Source of the DNA: Microbulbifer hydrolyticus
Lineage (GTDB): Bacteria > Pseudomonadota > Gammaproteobacteria > Pseudomonadales > Cellvibrionaceae
DNA length: 64,000 bases
Direction of reading: 5' to 3'
NCBI RefSeq assembly: GCF_009931115.1
Contig: NZ_CP047491.1
Location: 3,936,001-4,000,000 of the forward strand
Numbering within the stretch: position 1 is the stretch's first letter; every line of letters begins with the position of its first letter. A program made the position numbers and the translations under genes. Below are positions 33,081 to 41,029 of the stretch, one piece after another. Under the pieces are notes generated by a model, which saw only the letters and a list, made by a program, of their open reading frames with translations, had not been told where the DNA came from and ran no database searches.

Positions 33081-34583
33081 ATGAGCGATAAAAAAGCCCC
33101 GCCGCCGTCCACCCCGGGTAAAACCGATAACGCCAAAAGCGATGACAAAGACGTGCCGATGGTGACCCGCAAAGCCGAGCCCAAAAGCAATTTTGCCAAA
33201 GCCGCGGAAACACCCGGCAAGCGCGAAGGCAAAGCAGCAACCAAGTCAGGAGCGGGAAAGAAGCCACCCAAGGCCCGCACCACCAGTAAACGCCGCGGCT
33301 GGACCTGGTTCTGGCTACTGATACTGGTGCTAATTGCCGCCGCGGTCGCGGCCTGGTACCTGGTCCCCGGTGTCCGCCAGCAGGTGGGGCAGCAGCTGCA
33401 GTCCCTGCCGGTGATTGGCAAGCATTTCACGGGCATTGCCAGCAGTCCTGAGACAATCTCACCACCAACGCAGAACGCGGCAACGGCCCAGGGTAGCCCG
33501 AATACTCCTGCGCCAAGCCAACAGCAAGACACCGGCGCCGTCAGCGCTCAACCCGGCTCCGAGACCCCGCCAGAGCAGTCCGCACCCTCCGAGCAACCGG
33601 TGCGACAAGCCGATGAATCGCGACCCGCGACACCTGCGAACACCTCACCGGTTCCACCAAAGGACCAGAGTGCGCAACTGATCGGCGCACTGCGCCAGCA
33701 ACTGTCCCAGCAAAACCAGCAGCTGTCCCAGCAGGGACAGACCATCCAGCAGCTCCAACAACAGCTCGCCGGCCTGCAGCGCAACGTCACCGCTCAGGGC
33801 AACCGCCTGAGCCAGCTCGGTAATGCCAGCCGCGAAGACTGGCAACTGGCCGAGGCCGATTACCTGTTGCGCCTTGCGAACCAGCGATTGATGCTCGAGC
33901 AGGACAGCCGCGCCGCTCTCGGCCTGCTACAGGAAGTGGACACCATCGTGCGCGATGTGGACCTGCCCGATCTTTACGGCGTGCGCCAGCAACTGGCGCG
34001 GGACGTCACCGCCCTCAAACTGGTGGAAAATGTGGACCGGGAAGGGCTCTACCTGCGGCTGCGCGCGCTGGAAGAACAGATGGTAAAACTCAATATCCAG
34101 CCCCAGTTCGACCTCGCCAAACGGGACGCCGCCGCAGCCCAGAACCAAGCGCAGACTGAGGACGTTGGCGAAGCCCATTTCCGCTCCAGCTGGGACAACT
34201 TCGTCGACTTCCTGAAAGGCTCGGTACGCATCCGCGACGGCGAAGTCGACCCGGTACTACTGTCTCCGCAGAGCGAAACCCGTTTCCGCCAGAGCTTGCG
34301 CCTGAACATGGAACAGGCCGAGCTGGCGGTATTGCGCGCGGACGAAACCGTCTACAAAGCCTCCCTGACCCAGGCCCGACAGCTACTGCTCGACTACGGC
34401 GTGGACAATCCCCAGCGCCAGGTGATCCTGCGCGAACTGGAAGAACTCAGCCAGGAGACCATCAAAACCGATCTGCCCAACCTCAGTGCCTCGCAGAGCG
34501 CGCTGCGCAGCTACATCGACCGGATGCACAAGGTCTCCTCCGGACAAGCGGACGACAGCGGTAACGGAGGCAGCTTCCAGTGA
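33081..34583 (+). CDS. hemX: HemX family membrane protein
   Basis: 500 residues. A long Lys/Ala/Pro-rich cytoplasmic tail (1-70), one membrane segment (about 74-94), a Gln/Pro-rich linker, a Gln-rich coiled coil (about 195-250) and the HemX domain (WQLAEADYLLRLANQRLMLEQD). It lacks the SUMT methyltransferase domain, so the old name uroporphyrinogen methyltransferase does not apply. It overlaps hemY by four bases (ATGA type). Confidence 0.9.
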   Translation: MSDKKAPPPSTPGKTDNAKSDDKDVPMVTRKAEPKSNFAKAAETPGKREGKAATKSGAGKKPPKARTTSKRRGWTWFWLLILVLIAAAVAAWYLVPGVRQQVGQQLQSLPVIGKHFTGIASSPETISPPTQNAATAQGSPNTPAPSQQQDTGAVSAQPGSETPPEQSAPSEQPVRQADESRPATPANTSPVPPKDQSAQLIGALRQQLSQQNQQLSQQGQTIQQLQQQLAGLQRNVTAQGNRLSQLGNASREDWQLAEADYLLRLANQRLMLEQDSRAALGLLQEVDTIVRDVDLPDLYGVRQQLARDVTALKLVENVDREGLYLRLRALEEQMVKLNIQPQFDLAKRDAAAAQNQAQTEDVGEAHFRSSWDNFVDFLKGSVRIRDGEVDPVLLSPQSETRFRQSLRLNMEQAELAVLRADETVYKASLTQARQLLLDYGVDNPQRQVILRELEELSQETIKTDLPNLSASQSALRSYIDRMHKVSSGQADDSGNGGSFQ

Positions 34584-35833
34584 AACGCTTCCTTTTCTTT
34601 GCCCTGGTACTACTGCTCGGCGGCGCCCTGCTCGCCGAAGCCATGCGCTCCTATCCCGGATACTTACTGCTGACCGTAGGCGGTGATGCGGGCAAGCGTA
34701 TTGAAATGAACCTGTGGGTGGCCGTAGGTGGCCTGGTGCTTGGCCTGCTTGCCCTGTTCCTCGCCATCTGGCTTTTGCGTAGTGTTGCCCGCGCCATTGA
34801 AGGCAGCGTCAGCCGGATTCGTTTTGGCCGCAGCCGCATGGCGCGCAGGCGCCTGACCAACGGCCTGGTGGAGTATATGGAGGGCAACTGGGCCCGCGCC
34901 CGCCGGCTCTTGCTAAAAAGCGCCGCGCGCTCCGACGCCCCCATCATCAACTACCTGGCCGCCGCCCGCAGCGCATTTGAACTTGGCTACCGCGACGAAG
35001 CCAACGAACTCCTGGCCAAGGCCGAGGCCACCGGCGATGACACCCAGCTTGCTGTCGCCATCAGCCAGGCGCGTATGCAGTTACTCGATAAACACTACGA
35101 ACAGTGTATCGCCAGCCTGCAACGCGCCATGCAGGAAGAACCGAACCACCCCGCCCTGCTGCAATTGCTGCGCCAGGCTTACTACCATATCGGTGAATGG
35201 AATGGCCTCCGGGAACTGCTGCCGCGCCTGGAAAAATACGGCACCATGCCGGAATCCCAGCTGCAGCAACTGGAACTCGAGGTGTACCAGAACCTGCTGC
35301 GTGAGGCCGCCAATCGCAAGGACCGGGAAAAGCTTCGGGAAATCTGGCAAAGCCTCAATGGCCGCTGGCAGCGCAATATCGAGCTGCGCAACCTGTACGG
35401 GGAAATGCTGCACAAGGTAGATGACGACGTCGAAGCGGAAAAACACCTGCGCTGGATCCTGAACCGCGAATGGCGCGGTGATACCGTACGCCTCTACGGT
35501 CACCTCACCGGCGCCGACGCCAACCAGCAACTGGGCGTCGCCGATGGCTGGCAGAAAGAGTATGGAGAAAACGCCGACCTGCTGACCTGCCTGGGCCGCC
35601 TTTGCCTGCGCAATGAAATCTGGGGCAAGGCGAGACAATATTTTGAGAAGAGCCTGCTACTGCGCTCGGATCCCGTCACCTCCGCAGAGCTGGCGCGGCT
35701 CCTATATGCACTGGGAGAGAAAGAACAGGCTGCACGCCTCTATGAACAGGGCTTGCTACAGGCCGTCTCCGACTTGCCACAGCTTCCCTTGCCTGATGGG
35801 AACAGCAGCATGCTCAGTACCAAAGCGTCCTGA
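34580..35833 (+). CDS. hemY: HemY family TPR protein
   Basis: 417 residues. Two N-terminal membrane segments (about 4-22 and 42-66) with the HemY_N motif around AEAMRSYPGYLLL, then helical TPR-like repeats (LLKSAARSDAPIINYLAAARSAFELG and onward). It is distinct from the protoporphyrinogen oxidase also called HemY in Bacillus. It is last in the hem cluster and coupled to hemX by overlap. Confidence 0.92.
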   Translation: MKRFLFFALVLLLGGALLAEAMRSYPGYLLLTVGGDAGKRIEMNLWVAVGGLVLGLLALFLAIWLLRSVARAIEGSVSRIRFGRSRMARRRLTNGLVEYMEGNWARARRLLLKSAARSDAPIINYLAAARSAFELGYRDEANELLAKAEATGDDTQLAVAISQARMQLLDKHYEQCIASLQRAMQEEPNHPALLQLLRQAYYHIGEWNGLRELLPRLEKYGTMPESQLQQLELEVYQNLLREAANRKDREKLREIWQSLNGRWQRNIELRNLYGEMLHKVDDDVEAEKHLRWILNREWRGDTVRLYGHLTGADANQQLGVADGWQKEYGENADLLTCLGRLCLRNEIWGKARQYFEKSLLLRSDPVTSAELARLLYALGEKEQAARLYEQGLLQAVSDLPQLPLPDGNSSMLSTKAS

Positions 35834-35959
35834 GCACTGCCACCGGGCGGCGCCAGCGATATAAAATGCGCAGCCCGGGCAACGCGGAACTACACCCGAA
35901 GCCACTCTTCTACTTAATTTCTCTAGGGATCATACCCGGCCTGGTCGGGAAACTTCCCA

Positions 35960-36310
35960 TCAGCGGTAAAACACCGCCAACCAAATCGTGACCTGGTCCG
36001 GGGCAGTCCAGCTGACCCGGTGACGACAACCCGCGGGGATATTCAGGTAGTCCCCCGCTTCAAGCGCGACCTCGTTGACCGAAGACTCGTCGGAATCACC
36101 GGCGGCAGTTTCGAGGATCACGCGGGCAGCCCCCTGCAATACGATTACCCACTCGTGCTCTTGCTGGTCGTACCAGTCGCCCTCTGGCGTCTGTTGCCCT
36201 CGGGAGACAATGCGTTCGATTCTTACGCTGCCCGCGTGAACAAGCTCTTCAAACACCTCACCGGACAGCGCATCGGGCAACGCTGCGAACACGTTGCCAT
36301 TATCCGTCAA
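35960..36310 (-). CDS. Cupin-domain protein
   Basis: 116 residues with a TTG start. A single small cupin barrel: HEWVIVLQGAARVILE forms motif 1 and LEAGDYLNIPAGCRHRVSW motif 2, with His residues in the metal-ligand places. Similar small cupins are annotated as quercetin-dioxygenase-like or phosphoribosylaminoimidazole-associated, with no settled role. It is convergent with hemY. Confidence 0.8.
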   Translation of the reverse strand: MTDNGNVFAALPDALSGEVFEELVHAGSVRIERIVSRGQQTPEGDWYDQQEHEWVIVLQGAARVILETAAGDSDESSVNEVALEAGDYLNIPAGCRHRVSWTAPDQVTIWLAVFYR

Positions 36311-36340
36311 CGTCCGCGCCCCATCAGGCCAGCTGCCATT

Positions 36341-36517
36341 TCACCCGGCGCGTCCGCCCGGACCCAGCAGGAACCAGGCGATCAACCCGATAACCGGAAG
36401 AATCAGCACGATCAGCACCCAAACCAGCTTCTTGAGACCGCTCGCCGAACTCTGCACGATCTTTACGATGGCGTAGATATCCGCTATCAGAATCAGTAAC
36501 CCTAGAATCCCTTCCAT
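36341..36517 (-). CDS. Small membrane protein, PLDNc-like
   Basis: 58 residues. The ATG at 36517 has AGGACAGG upstream. Two membrane segments joined by a short loop (ILGLLILIADIYAIVKI; VWVLIVLILPVIGLIAWFLLG), matching the phospholipase D N-terminal membrane domain found alone in many small proteins. The frame is open to 36553. It is 30 bp upstream of the cupin gene in the same direction. Confidence 0.75.
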   Translation of the reverse strand: MEGILGLLILIADIYAIVKIVQSSASGLKKLVWVLIVLILPVIGLIAWFLLGPGGRAG

Positions 36518-36574
36518 AGACCTGTCCTCTTGTGCCCTATTAACAGTAAGCACACAGTATAGATTGCGCCCGCA

Positions 36575-36976
36575 TCATTCCACGCGCCGCCAGACCTCGT
36601 ATTCAACCCTGACGTCACCGTCCCAGCGGGCGTTACGCCAGTAGCTTCCATCCAGCTCTGCCGTGAAGGCAAAGCGCGCACCCGGCTTCTCGCCAAAGGA
36701 ATTGAATTTGAGCTGCTCCACATATTCCCCATCCACGAAGGAGTATGTACCCGTTCCCGACGCCCAGAACTTGTCCGCCTTCATCGAAGTAAAACTGAAA
36801 TGTGTACCAGAGAGTATCTTCAATGACTCAAGGCCAATGGTGTCATAGGCAATCATTTCACCATGCTCATTGCGATATTCGCCGGAAACCAGCTCCCACA
36901 CGCCCTCAAGATCGGCAGCCCTTACGTCCGCGGCCAGGAAAAAGCCGACCAACAAGAGACTAGAGATAAACCTCAT
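36575..36976 (-). CDS. Secreted lipocalin-like protein
   Basis: 133 residues from the ATG at 36976, where a signal peptide begins (MRFISSLLLVGFFLAADVRA, cleavage near 20-21). The rest, LEGVWELVSGEY...ILSGTHFSFT...GTGTYSFVDGEYVEQL, resembles the small DUF4488/lipocalin-like beta-barrel family. The frame is open to 37045 without family support. It is AT-richer than the genes to its left and could be a decayed cassette. Confidence 0.65.
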   Translation of the reverse strand: MRFISSLLLVGFFLAADVRAADLEGVWELVSGEYRNEHGEMIAYDTIGLESLKILSGTHFSFTSMKADKFWASGTGTYSFVDGEYVEQLKFNSFGEKPGARFAFTAELDGSYWRNARWDGDVRVEYEVWRRVE

Positions 36977-37065
36977 ATATAACCACCTAATTACAAACTT
37001 GTGCGATTGAAGAGCGTCGCGCGATTCAGGAAGAAGAGCCAACAACGAGTTCGCTCGTATTTTTG

Positions 37066-37260
37066 TTACTTAACCTTGAGAACACCAAGGACGAGACAAA
37101 TAGCTCCCCCAACCATCCCAGCCCACGCCTCAATGGGGCTATTGCCACTTAGCGCTCGTCCAATCTGTGCGCTCGCAGAGTCATAAATGTTGTAACCCCA
37201 GAGCGCCAGTGCAACACCAACGACAATTAGTACAATCCCAATACTTTTATTCGTACTCAT
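37066..37260 (-). CDS. DUF3185 family membrane protein
   Basis: 64 residues with two membrane segments: SIGIVLIVVGVALALWGYN and WAGMVGGAICLVLGVL, flanking a YDSASAQIGRALSG loop. This is the DUF3185 pattern. Its stop codon is formed inside GTTACTT (37065-37071), the geometry seen in the cassettes to the right, although no clear attC follows. Confidence 0.75.
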   Translation of the reverse strand: MSTNKSIGIVLIVVGVALALWGYNIYDSASAQIGRALSGNSPIEAWAGMVGGAICLVLGVLKVK

Positions 37261-37345
37261 TCAAACTCCAGATAGTTTTCTACTAGCGGGTTGGCGCCCG
37301 GCGGGACTCAGGCACGCAATAAATTGCTCCGCCTTGGCATGCATT

Positions 37346-37705
37346 TTAACCATATTTTCCTGGCCCAGCTTGTGTGGACAAGACTTTGTTATACAAGTCG
37401 TGAGGAAACTTGAAGTGTGCATATATCAGCGCAAGCACCAAAAGGCCAAAGGAAACTACTCTGAAACTCGATGATGCCGCGTAAATTTGACCCAACACTA
37501 GCGATCCGATGGCAATTGCTGAAAGCGTATTAAAGAATCTCGATGATTTCTTATTGGAATATATTACTTTAGAAGACAGGATCTTATCCTGTATATTTCC
37601 ACCGCATTTGGGACAAAGGAACCCTACTTTATACCCTTGATCAAATCCATCAACGGCCTCCACCGCATTGAAATTTTTATCACAAAGACAGCATTTGTAT
37701 TTCAT
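37346..37705 (-). CDS. Zinc-ribbon membrane protein
   Basis: 119 residues. An N-terminal zinc finger (CCLCDKNF... and CPKCGG, CxxC pairs) is followed by two membrane segments (FFNTLSAIAIGSLVLGQIYA; VVSFGLLVLALIYAHF). The function is unknown. It lies immediately left of the last recognisable attC site, so it is either the first gene outside the array or a cassette whose attC has decayed. Confidence 0.6.
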   Translation of the reverse strand: MKYKCCLCDKNFNAVEAVDGFDQGYKVGFLCPKCGGNIQDKILSSKVIYSNKKSSRFFNTLSAIAIGSLVLGQIYAASSSFRVVSFGLLVLALIYAHFKFPHDLYNKVLSTQAGPGKYG

Positions 37706-37725
37706 GATTTACCGTTATGGATAGT

Positions 37726-37806
37726 ACTTAACGCTCGCGGCACAGGCGAGCAATTTGTTGCGAGTCCAGCGCACAAAGTGCGCGATTGTGTCGGCACTTG
37801 TTAAAT
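37726..37806 (-). repeat. attC of cassette C30 (81 bp, short class)
   Basis: Cores ACTTAAC (37726-37732) and GTTAAAT (37800-37806), both matching consensus. The inner palindrome is around GCGCACAAAGTGCGC. This is the last recognisable attC on the left. Confidence 0.85.
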
Positions 37807-37811
37807 GGCTA

Positions 37812-38048
37812 TCAGCACCGCCCCTTAATATGCTTAATTAGATAATACGCCCACTTACCCAGCAACATTACTCCCGCGAATCCTGCGCAATAGGATAGAT
37901 ATAGCCATTCATATCCGGGCTTTAGGAATTCGGTAGTTCGCCCGACCCGATAAAGAACTTCAAAAATGATGCCCAAAAATAAAATACTAAATGCTAACGG
38001 GCTCATGGCTAAGGAAAAAATGAAAAACTTCTCTAATTTACGAAACAT
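37812..38048 (-). CDS. Cassette C30: two-TM membrane protein
   Basis: 78 residues from the ATG at 38048 (MFRKLEKFFIFSLAM). The frame is open to 38096, but the first 16 codons lie in the neighbouring attC. Two membrane segments: FFIFSLAMSPLAFSILFLGIIF and WLYLSYCAGFAGVMLLGKWA. No family recognised. Confidence 0.6.
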   Translation of the reverse strand: MFRKLEKFFIFSLAMSPLAFSILFLGIIFEVLYRVGRTTEFLKPGYEWLYLSYCAGFAGVMLLGKWAYYLIKHIKGRC

Positions 38049-38066
38049 CTTTAAAGCTATATGACG

Positions 38067-38147
38067 CTCTAATAACCGGTAGCCAAAGCACATCATAGGC
38101 TGCCCGGCGCGCGTCTTTTGCGCGCGAAGTTAATTAGTTTGTTAGGC
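38067..38147 (-). repeat. attC of cassette C29 (about 81 bp)
   Basis: The right core GTTAGGC (38141-38147) is perfect; the left core around CTCTAATAAC is degenerate. The interior closely resembles the attC at 38539, sharing ATAACCGG.AGCC and TAGGCTG.CCGGCG. Confidence 0.75.
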
Positions 38148-38150
38148 ATA

Positions 38151-38519
38151 CTATCCAACGAAATAGTCGAGAACATCAGAAATACGATTTTTGGGACAAC
38201 GGTATACCTCCGTGTAATGACAGCGCCTGCAGGACACCGTAGTGAATTTAGAAGACTGAATATCAAACATTTTGGCGAGCCCACTGCCTGCGGCATGAAA
38301 CTCTCCTATATCGTAGTTTTCATGGCCACACTTTGCACAAATATGCCTCATTTTCCCTTCGATCCTGAGCGCTGGATTTGGATTTGGCTGCGGTTCCGAG
38401 TCACGAATTTCAATCCACTTTTTGATCTCTTCAAACCGTTCCGGATATTCGCTTACATTTATCGAACAGTATGCTTGCTCCAGTTCATCTCTTGTGTATT
38501 TAGAATAATCAATTTTCAT
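38151..38519 (-). CDS. Cassette C29: zinc-ribbon protein, DUF2082-like
   Basis: 122 residues. The C-terminal half is a zinc ribbon of the DUF2082 type: CAKCGH, then a GEFHAAGSGLAKMFDIQ loop and FTTVSCRRCHYTEVYR. The N-terminal half has a helical YTRDELEQAYCSINVSEYPER segment. Such ribbons are thought to bind nucleic acid, but no role is established. Soluble. Confidence 0.75.
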   Translation of the reverse strand: MKIDYSKYTRDELEQAYCSINVSEYPERFEEIKKWIEIRDSEPQPNPNPALRIEGKMRHICAKCGHENYDIGEFHAAGSGLAKMFDIQSSKFTTVSCRRCHYTEVYRCPKNRISDVLDYFVG

Positions 38520-38538
38520 TTTCTGATGCCTGTAAATT

Positions 38539-38622
38539 GCCTAACGTTGCCATAACCGGCAGCCTGAGCATAGCGTAGGCTGTCCGGCGCCGCGAGACCC
38601 GAAGTTCATGGCCATGTTAAAT
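38539..38622 (-). repeat. attC of cassette C28 (84 bp, short class)
   Basis: Cores GCCTAAC (38539-38545) and GTTAAAT (38616-38622). The right core supplies the TAA stop of C28. Confidence 0.85.
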
Positions 38623-39132
38623 ATTTTCCCTGAGCAAGGTAACTTGCAAATCACCTCTGACCTTCTCCCCACTATAAAAGCGGCCAGTGCTTCCAATTTG
38701 TAACTCAGATAATTGAGCGCTAAAGGTATGAAAACCTTCTTTTTCAATTATGATGTAATTCTCCAACCCCGAGAATCCTTCATAAGGAGCGCAGTTCTCT
38801 ACCTTAAAATCTTCCTCTACTGCAGAAGGATCAAAGCCATATCTCGCCAACACAGGATTTAGAGTGAGTTTTCCATTAGGGTCAGTGGAGCCTTCAACTG
38901 ACCTTAGTCCAATGAAAGTATTCCACTCTTTTTTTGTTCTATCACCTTTTCGATCTAGCTTTACAATTCGAATTTTAGCTCCTTGAACCGGCTTGGCATT
39001 CGGCTCAATGAGAGAAATCTCTATAGGGGTCTCACTCTCTCCATCCCACGTAACCCCGCTGCAATCTTCAGCTGCGGAAATAATACTTATATGTGTGATA
39101 AAAAGTGCAGTAACTAGCTTAATTATTCTCAT
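38617..39132 (-). CDS. Cassette C28: secreted protein
   Basis: 171 residues with a signal peptide (MRIIKLVTALFITHISIISA). The mature part begins AEDCSGVTWDGES and has ...EISLIEPNAKPVQGAKIRIVKLD, which suggests a carboxypeptidase-regulatory-like beta sandwich (variable segment followed by DPNGKLTL). Two Cys (DCSG, ENCAP) could form a disulfide. Function unknown. Confidence 0.65.
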   Translation of the reverse strand: MRIIKLVTALFITHISIISAAEDCSGVTWDGESETPIEISLIEPNAKPVQGAKIRIVKLDRKGDRTKKEWNTFIGLRSVEGSTDPNGKLTLNPVLARYGFDPSAVEEDFKVENCAPYEGFSGLENYIIIEKEGFHTFSAQLSELQIGSTGRFYSGEKVRGDLQVTLLRENI

Positions 39133-39134
39133 AT

Positions 39135-39278
39135 ATTTAACGCCGCCAGCAGGGGCAGATTAATTTGTGCGTTTTTTGCGCGAAAATGGGAGCGCAGCGA
39201 CCCGCGCAAAACGTGCACAAGGTAAGCTGCCCCGCGGAGGGCCGCAGGCCTGGAGCGAATTGCCCGGCCTTGTTATGG
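39135..39278 (-). repeat. attC of cassette C27 (144 bp, long class)
   Basis: Left core ATTTAAC; right core GTTATGG, imperfect. The lateral hairpin is GGCCGCAGGCC. The right core supplies the C27 stop. Confidence 0.87.
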
Positions 39279-39617
39279 CCTCCACCATGTGGCGATCAGG
39301 AATAAAAAAGACACCACTGACAGAACCTGTGCATAAAGCCTATATCTTGCAAATTTCTTGAGTCTTGAATCACCCATTTTATTCCATTCACTCTTTCTCA
39401 TGAACTCTGCGTATTTTGTGAGCGAACTATCTCGTGACAAATCTTTAACAATTTGCGATTTTCCAAAAATTGGATACTTGGTAAATATTGATGGTGAGCC
39501 AAGTTCCTTGAATTTCATGGGGTGAGTCAGTTTTAACTGACTCAAGAAGCGACTGTGGCAGTACAGAGAAAATACTAATCCTATCCATACTGCAATGAAG
39601 GGTACTAAGTCAGTCAT
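39273..39617 (-). CDS. Cassette C27: two-TM protein, UspB-like layout
   Basis: 114 residues: an N-terminal membrane segment (FIAVWIGLVFSLYCHSRF), a basic cytoplasmic middle (HPMKFKELGSPSIFTKYP...) and a C-terminal segment (VLSVVSFLFLIATWW). The layout and the HP..F..LG.PS motif recall universal stress protein B-type proteins, but that is only an architectural likeness. Confidence 0.6.
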   Translation of the reverse strand: MTDLVPFIAVWIGLVFSLYCHSRFLSQLKLTHPMKFKELGSPSIFTKYPIFGKSQIVKDLSRDSSLTKYAEFMRKSEWNKMGDSRLKKFARYRLYAQVLSVVSFLFLIATWWRP

Positions 39618-39628
39618 TTCTTATCGTG

Positions 39629-39775
39629 CCATAACGCCGCCAGCAGGGGCAGCCTACTTTGTGCGCTTTGATGCGCGATAATGGGAGCGAAGCGACCCGC
39701 GCAACAAAGTGTACAAAGTAGGGCGTCCCGCGGAGGGCCGAAGGCCCGGAACCTTGCTGCCTGGCATTGTTATAG
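39629..39775 (-). repeat. attC of cassette C26 (147 bp, long class)
   Basis: Left core CCATAAC and right core GTTATAG, both with one or two mismatches. Lateral hairpin GGGCCGAAGGCCC. The longest site in the array. The right core supplies the C26 stop. Confidence 0.87.
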
Positions 39776-40255
39776 GTTTGGTGGATCATTCTTCTCAGTA
39801 ATGGAGAAATTCAAAAGCCTAACTCCAAATACAGACTTGGCTTGATTTTTTGACAAGTTAGCATTCCCAATAGAGAAACTTTCTCCATTAGAAATAATAT
39901 TAGAGCCTCCATAGGGATATTCTTTCCCTAAAAATTCCAGCAAAGTGCTACAACTTGGAGTTTCAAATACAAGCGACTTGCCTTTATTCAACTTAAAAAA
40001 TAAGCCCTCTTCAACTTTTTGACTCCATTTGAAGTACCAATCACCACCTCCACAGCTACGATCCACATATACGCACTGAACGGGTATAACTTTGGATTCA
40101 CTGCCACTCGCGGTTTCGATTGAGGCAGAAAGCGAAAGATCATAGATCTTTTTTTCTGGAAATTGTTCAGAGTTTGTAGCGCAAGCTACTACTGTTGCTG
40201 TAGCCACACACCCACTTAATAAGAACGCTGGGACGAGTAGAAAGAGTTTTTTCAT
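39770..40255 (-). CDS. Cassette C26: lipoprotein
   Basis: 161 residues with a lipoprotein signal peptide and lipobox LSGC (Cys16). The mature part has four further Cys, including CVYVDRSCGGGDWYFKW. No family recognised. Confidence 0.65.
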   Translation of the reverse strand: MKKLFLLVPAFLLSGCVATATVVACATNSEQFPEKKIYDLSLSASIETASGSESKVIPVQCVYVDRSCGGGDWYFKWSQKVEEGLFFKLNKGKSLVFETPSCSTLLEFLGKEYPYGGSNIISNGESFSIGNANLSKNQAKSVFGVRLLNFSITEKNDPPNL

Positions 40256-40262
40256 GCGTGAC

Positions 40263-40380
40263 CTATAACGCCGCGCTCAGCCGCGGCTAACGTTGCGCAC
40301 TTTATGCGCGATAATGGGAGCGAAGCGACCGCGCATAAAGTGCGCAACGTTAGGCGTCGGTCCGCAGCGCTTTGTTAGGA
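40263..40380 (-). repeat. attC of cassette C25 (118 bp, middle class)
   Basis: Left core CTATAAC, right core GTTAGGA (40374-40380). No lateral hairpin. The C25 reading frame runs 31 bp into it before stopping. Confidence 0.83.
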
Positions 40381-40907
40381 GTCTGCGCACTAATATAGCC
40401 GGACTCGAGCCTTAGATCGCCCTCGACAAAATCCAAACTAAACTCGGCGGTTGATACTTGACCGACTGAATCCACTATTTTCACATAGAACATATGGTCA
40501 TCAAGCGCCCTACAAGTCGAGCCAACTTCAAATGACCAAGTGACATAAGGAGCTACAGCATATTCATTTCCCGACCATTTTTCGGCATTAATTGGGAGCT
40601 GGACCTCAGCACCCTCTTTATCAACAAATTTCGCGGTGACATCGACTCCATGCGGAGTCTGCACAATGAAAGTAGATCTATCTTCATTTAGAAAACCAAC
40701 CGGAATAATTGGAGGCAGAGGTATTACTGGAGAAACTGCGATTGACTTAACTTCTTCAGGACAATTTACATGCACTCTGTAGTCAGACTTCCAATTTTCC
40801 TTAGTAACTATGCTTATTGATAGTCGATTATATTTCGAAGCTGCACTTACAGCACAACCAGATAGAGCTATAAAAGAAAGCACAACAAGTAAACGCGAAA
40901 TCTTCAA
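40350..40907 (-). CDS. Cassette C25: lipoprotein with attC-encoded tail
   Basis: 185 residues, TTG start. Leftward, AGGAGG sits four bases before the TTG and is formed at the cassette boundary from the GTTAGGA core. Lipobox LSGC (Cys18). The mature part looks beta-rich (VHVNCPEEVKSIAVSPVIPLPP; VTWSFEVGSTCRALDDHMFYVKIVD). The last ten or so residues (...PNKALRTDA) are encoded by the attC. Function unknown. Confidence 0.65.
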   Translation of the reverse strand: MKISRLLVVLSFIALSGCAVSAASKYNRLSISIVTKENWKSDYRVHVNCPEEVKSIAVSPVIPLPPIIPVGFLNEDRSTFIVQTPHGVDVTAKFVDKEGAEVQLPINAEKWSGNEYAVAPYVTWSFEVGSTCRALDDHMFYVKIVDSVGQVSTAEFSLDFVEGDLRLESGYISAQTPNKALRTDA

Positions 40908-40913
40908 TGGGCC

Positions 40914-41029
40914 TCCTAACGCCGCAATCAGACGCGGCTTACTTTGTGCACTTTTTGTACAAAAATGGGAGTGCAGCGACCGTGCAAAAAGTGCACAAAG
41001 TAAGACGTCGGCTGCATTGCATGTTAGCT
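40914..41029 (-). repeat. attC of cassette C24 (116 bp, middle class)
   Basis: Left core TCCTAAC, right core GTTAGCT. Main stem around ACTTTGTGCACTTTTT and AAAAAGTGCACAAAGT. The right core supplies the C24 stop. Confidence 0.85.

Noticed and set aside
36977-37071. attC between the 36575 and 37066 genes
   Set aside because: Core-like ATATAAC and GTTACTT ends exist, but the sequence between them does not form a palindrome.
39167-39361. Plus-strand small genes starting in attC sites (also 41494, 42792, 43182, 44438, 47494, 49376)
   Set aside because: All share the same attC-derived N terminus and then run antisense to cassette genes.
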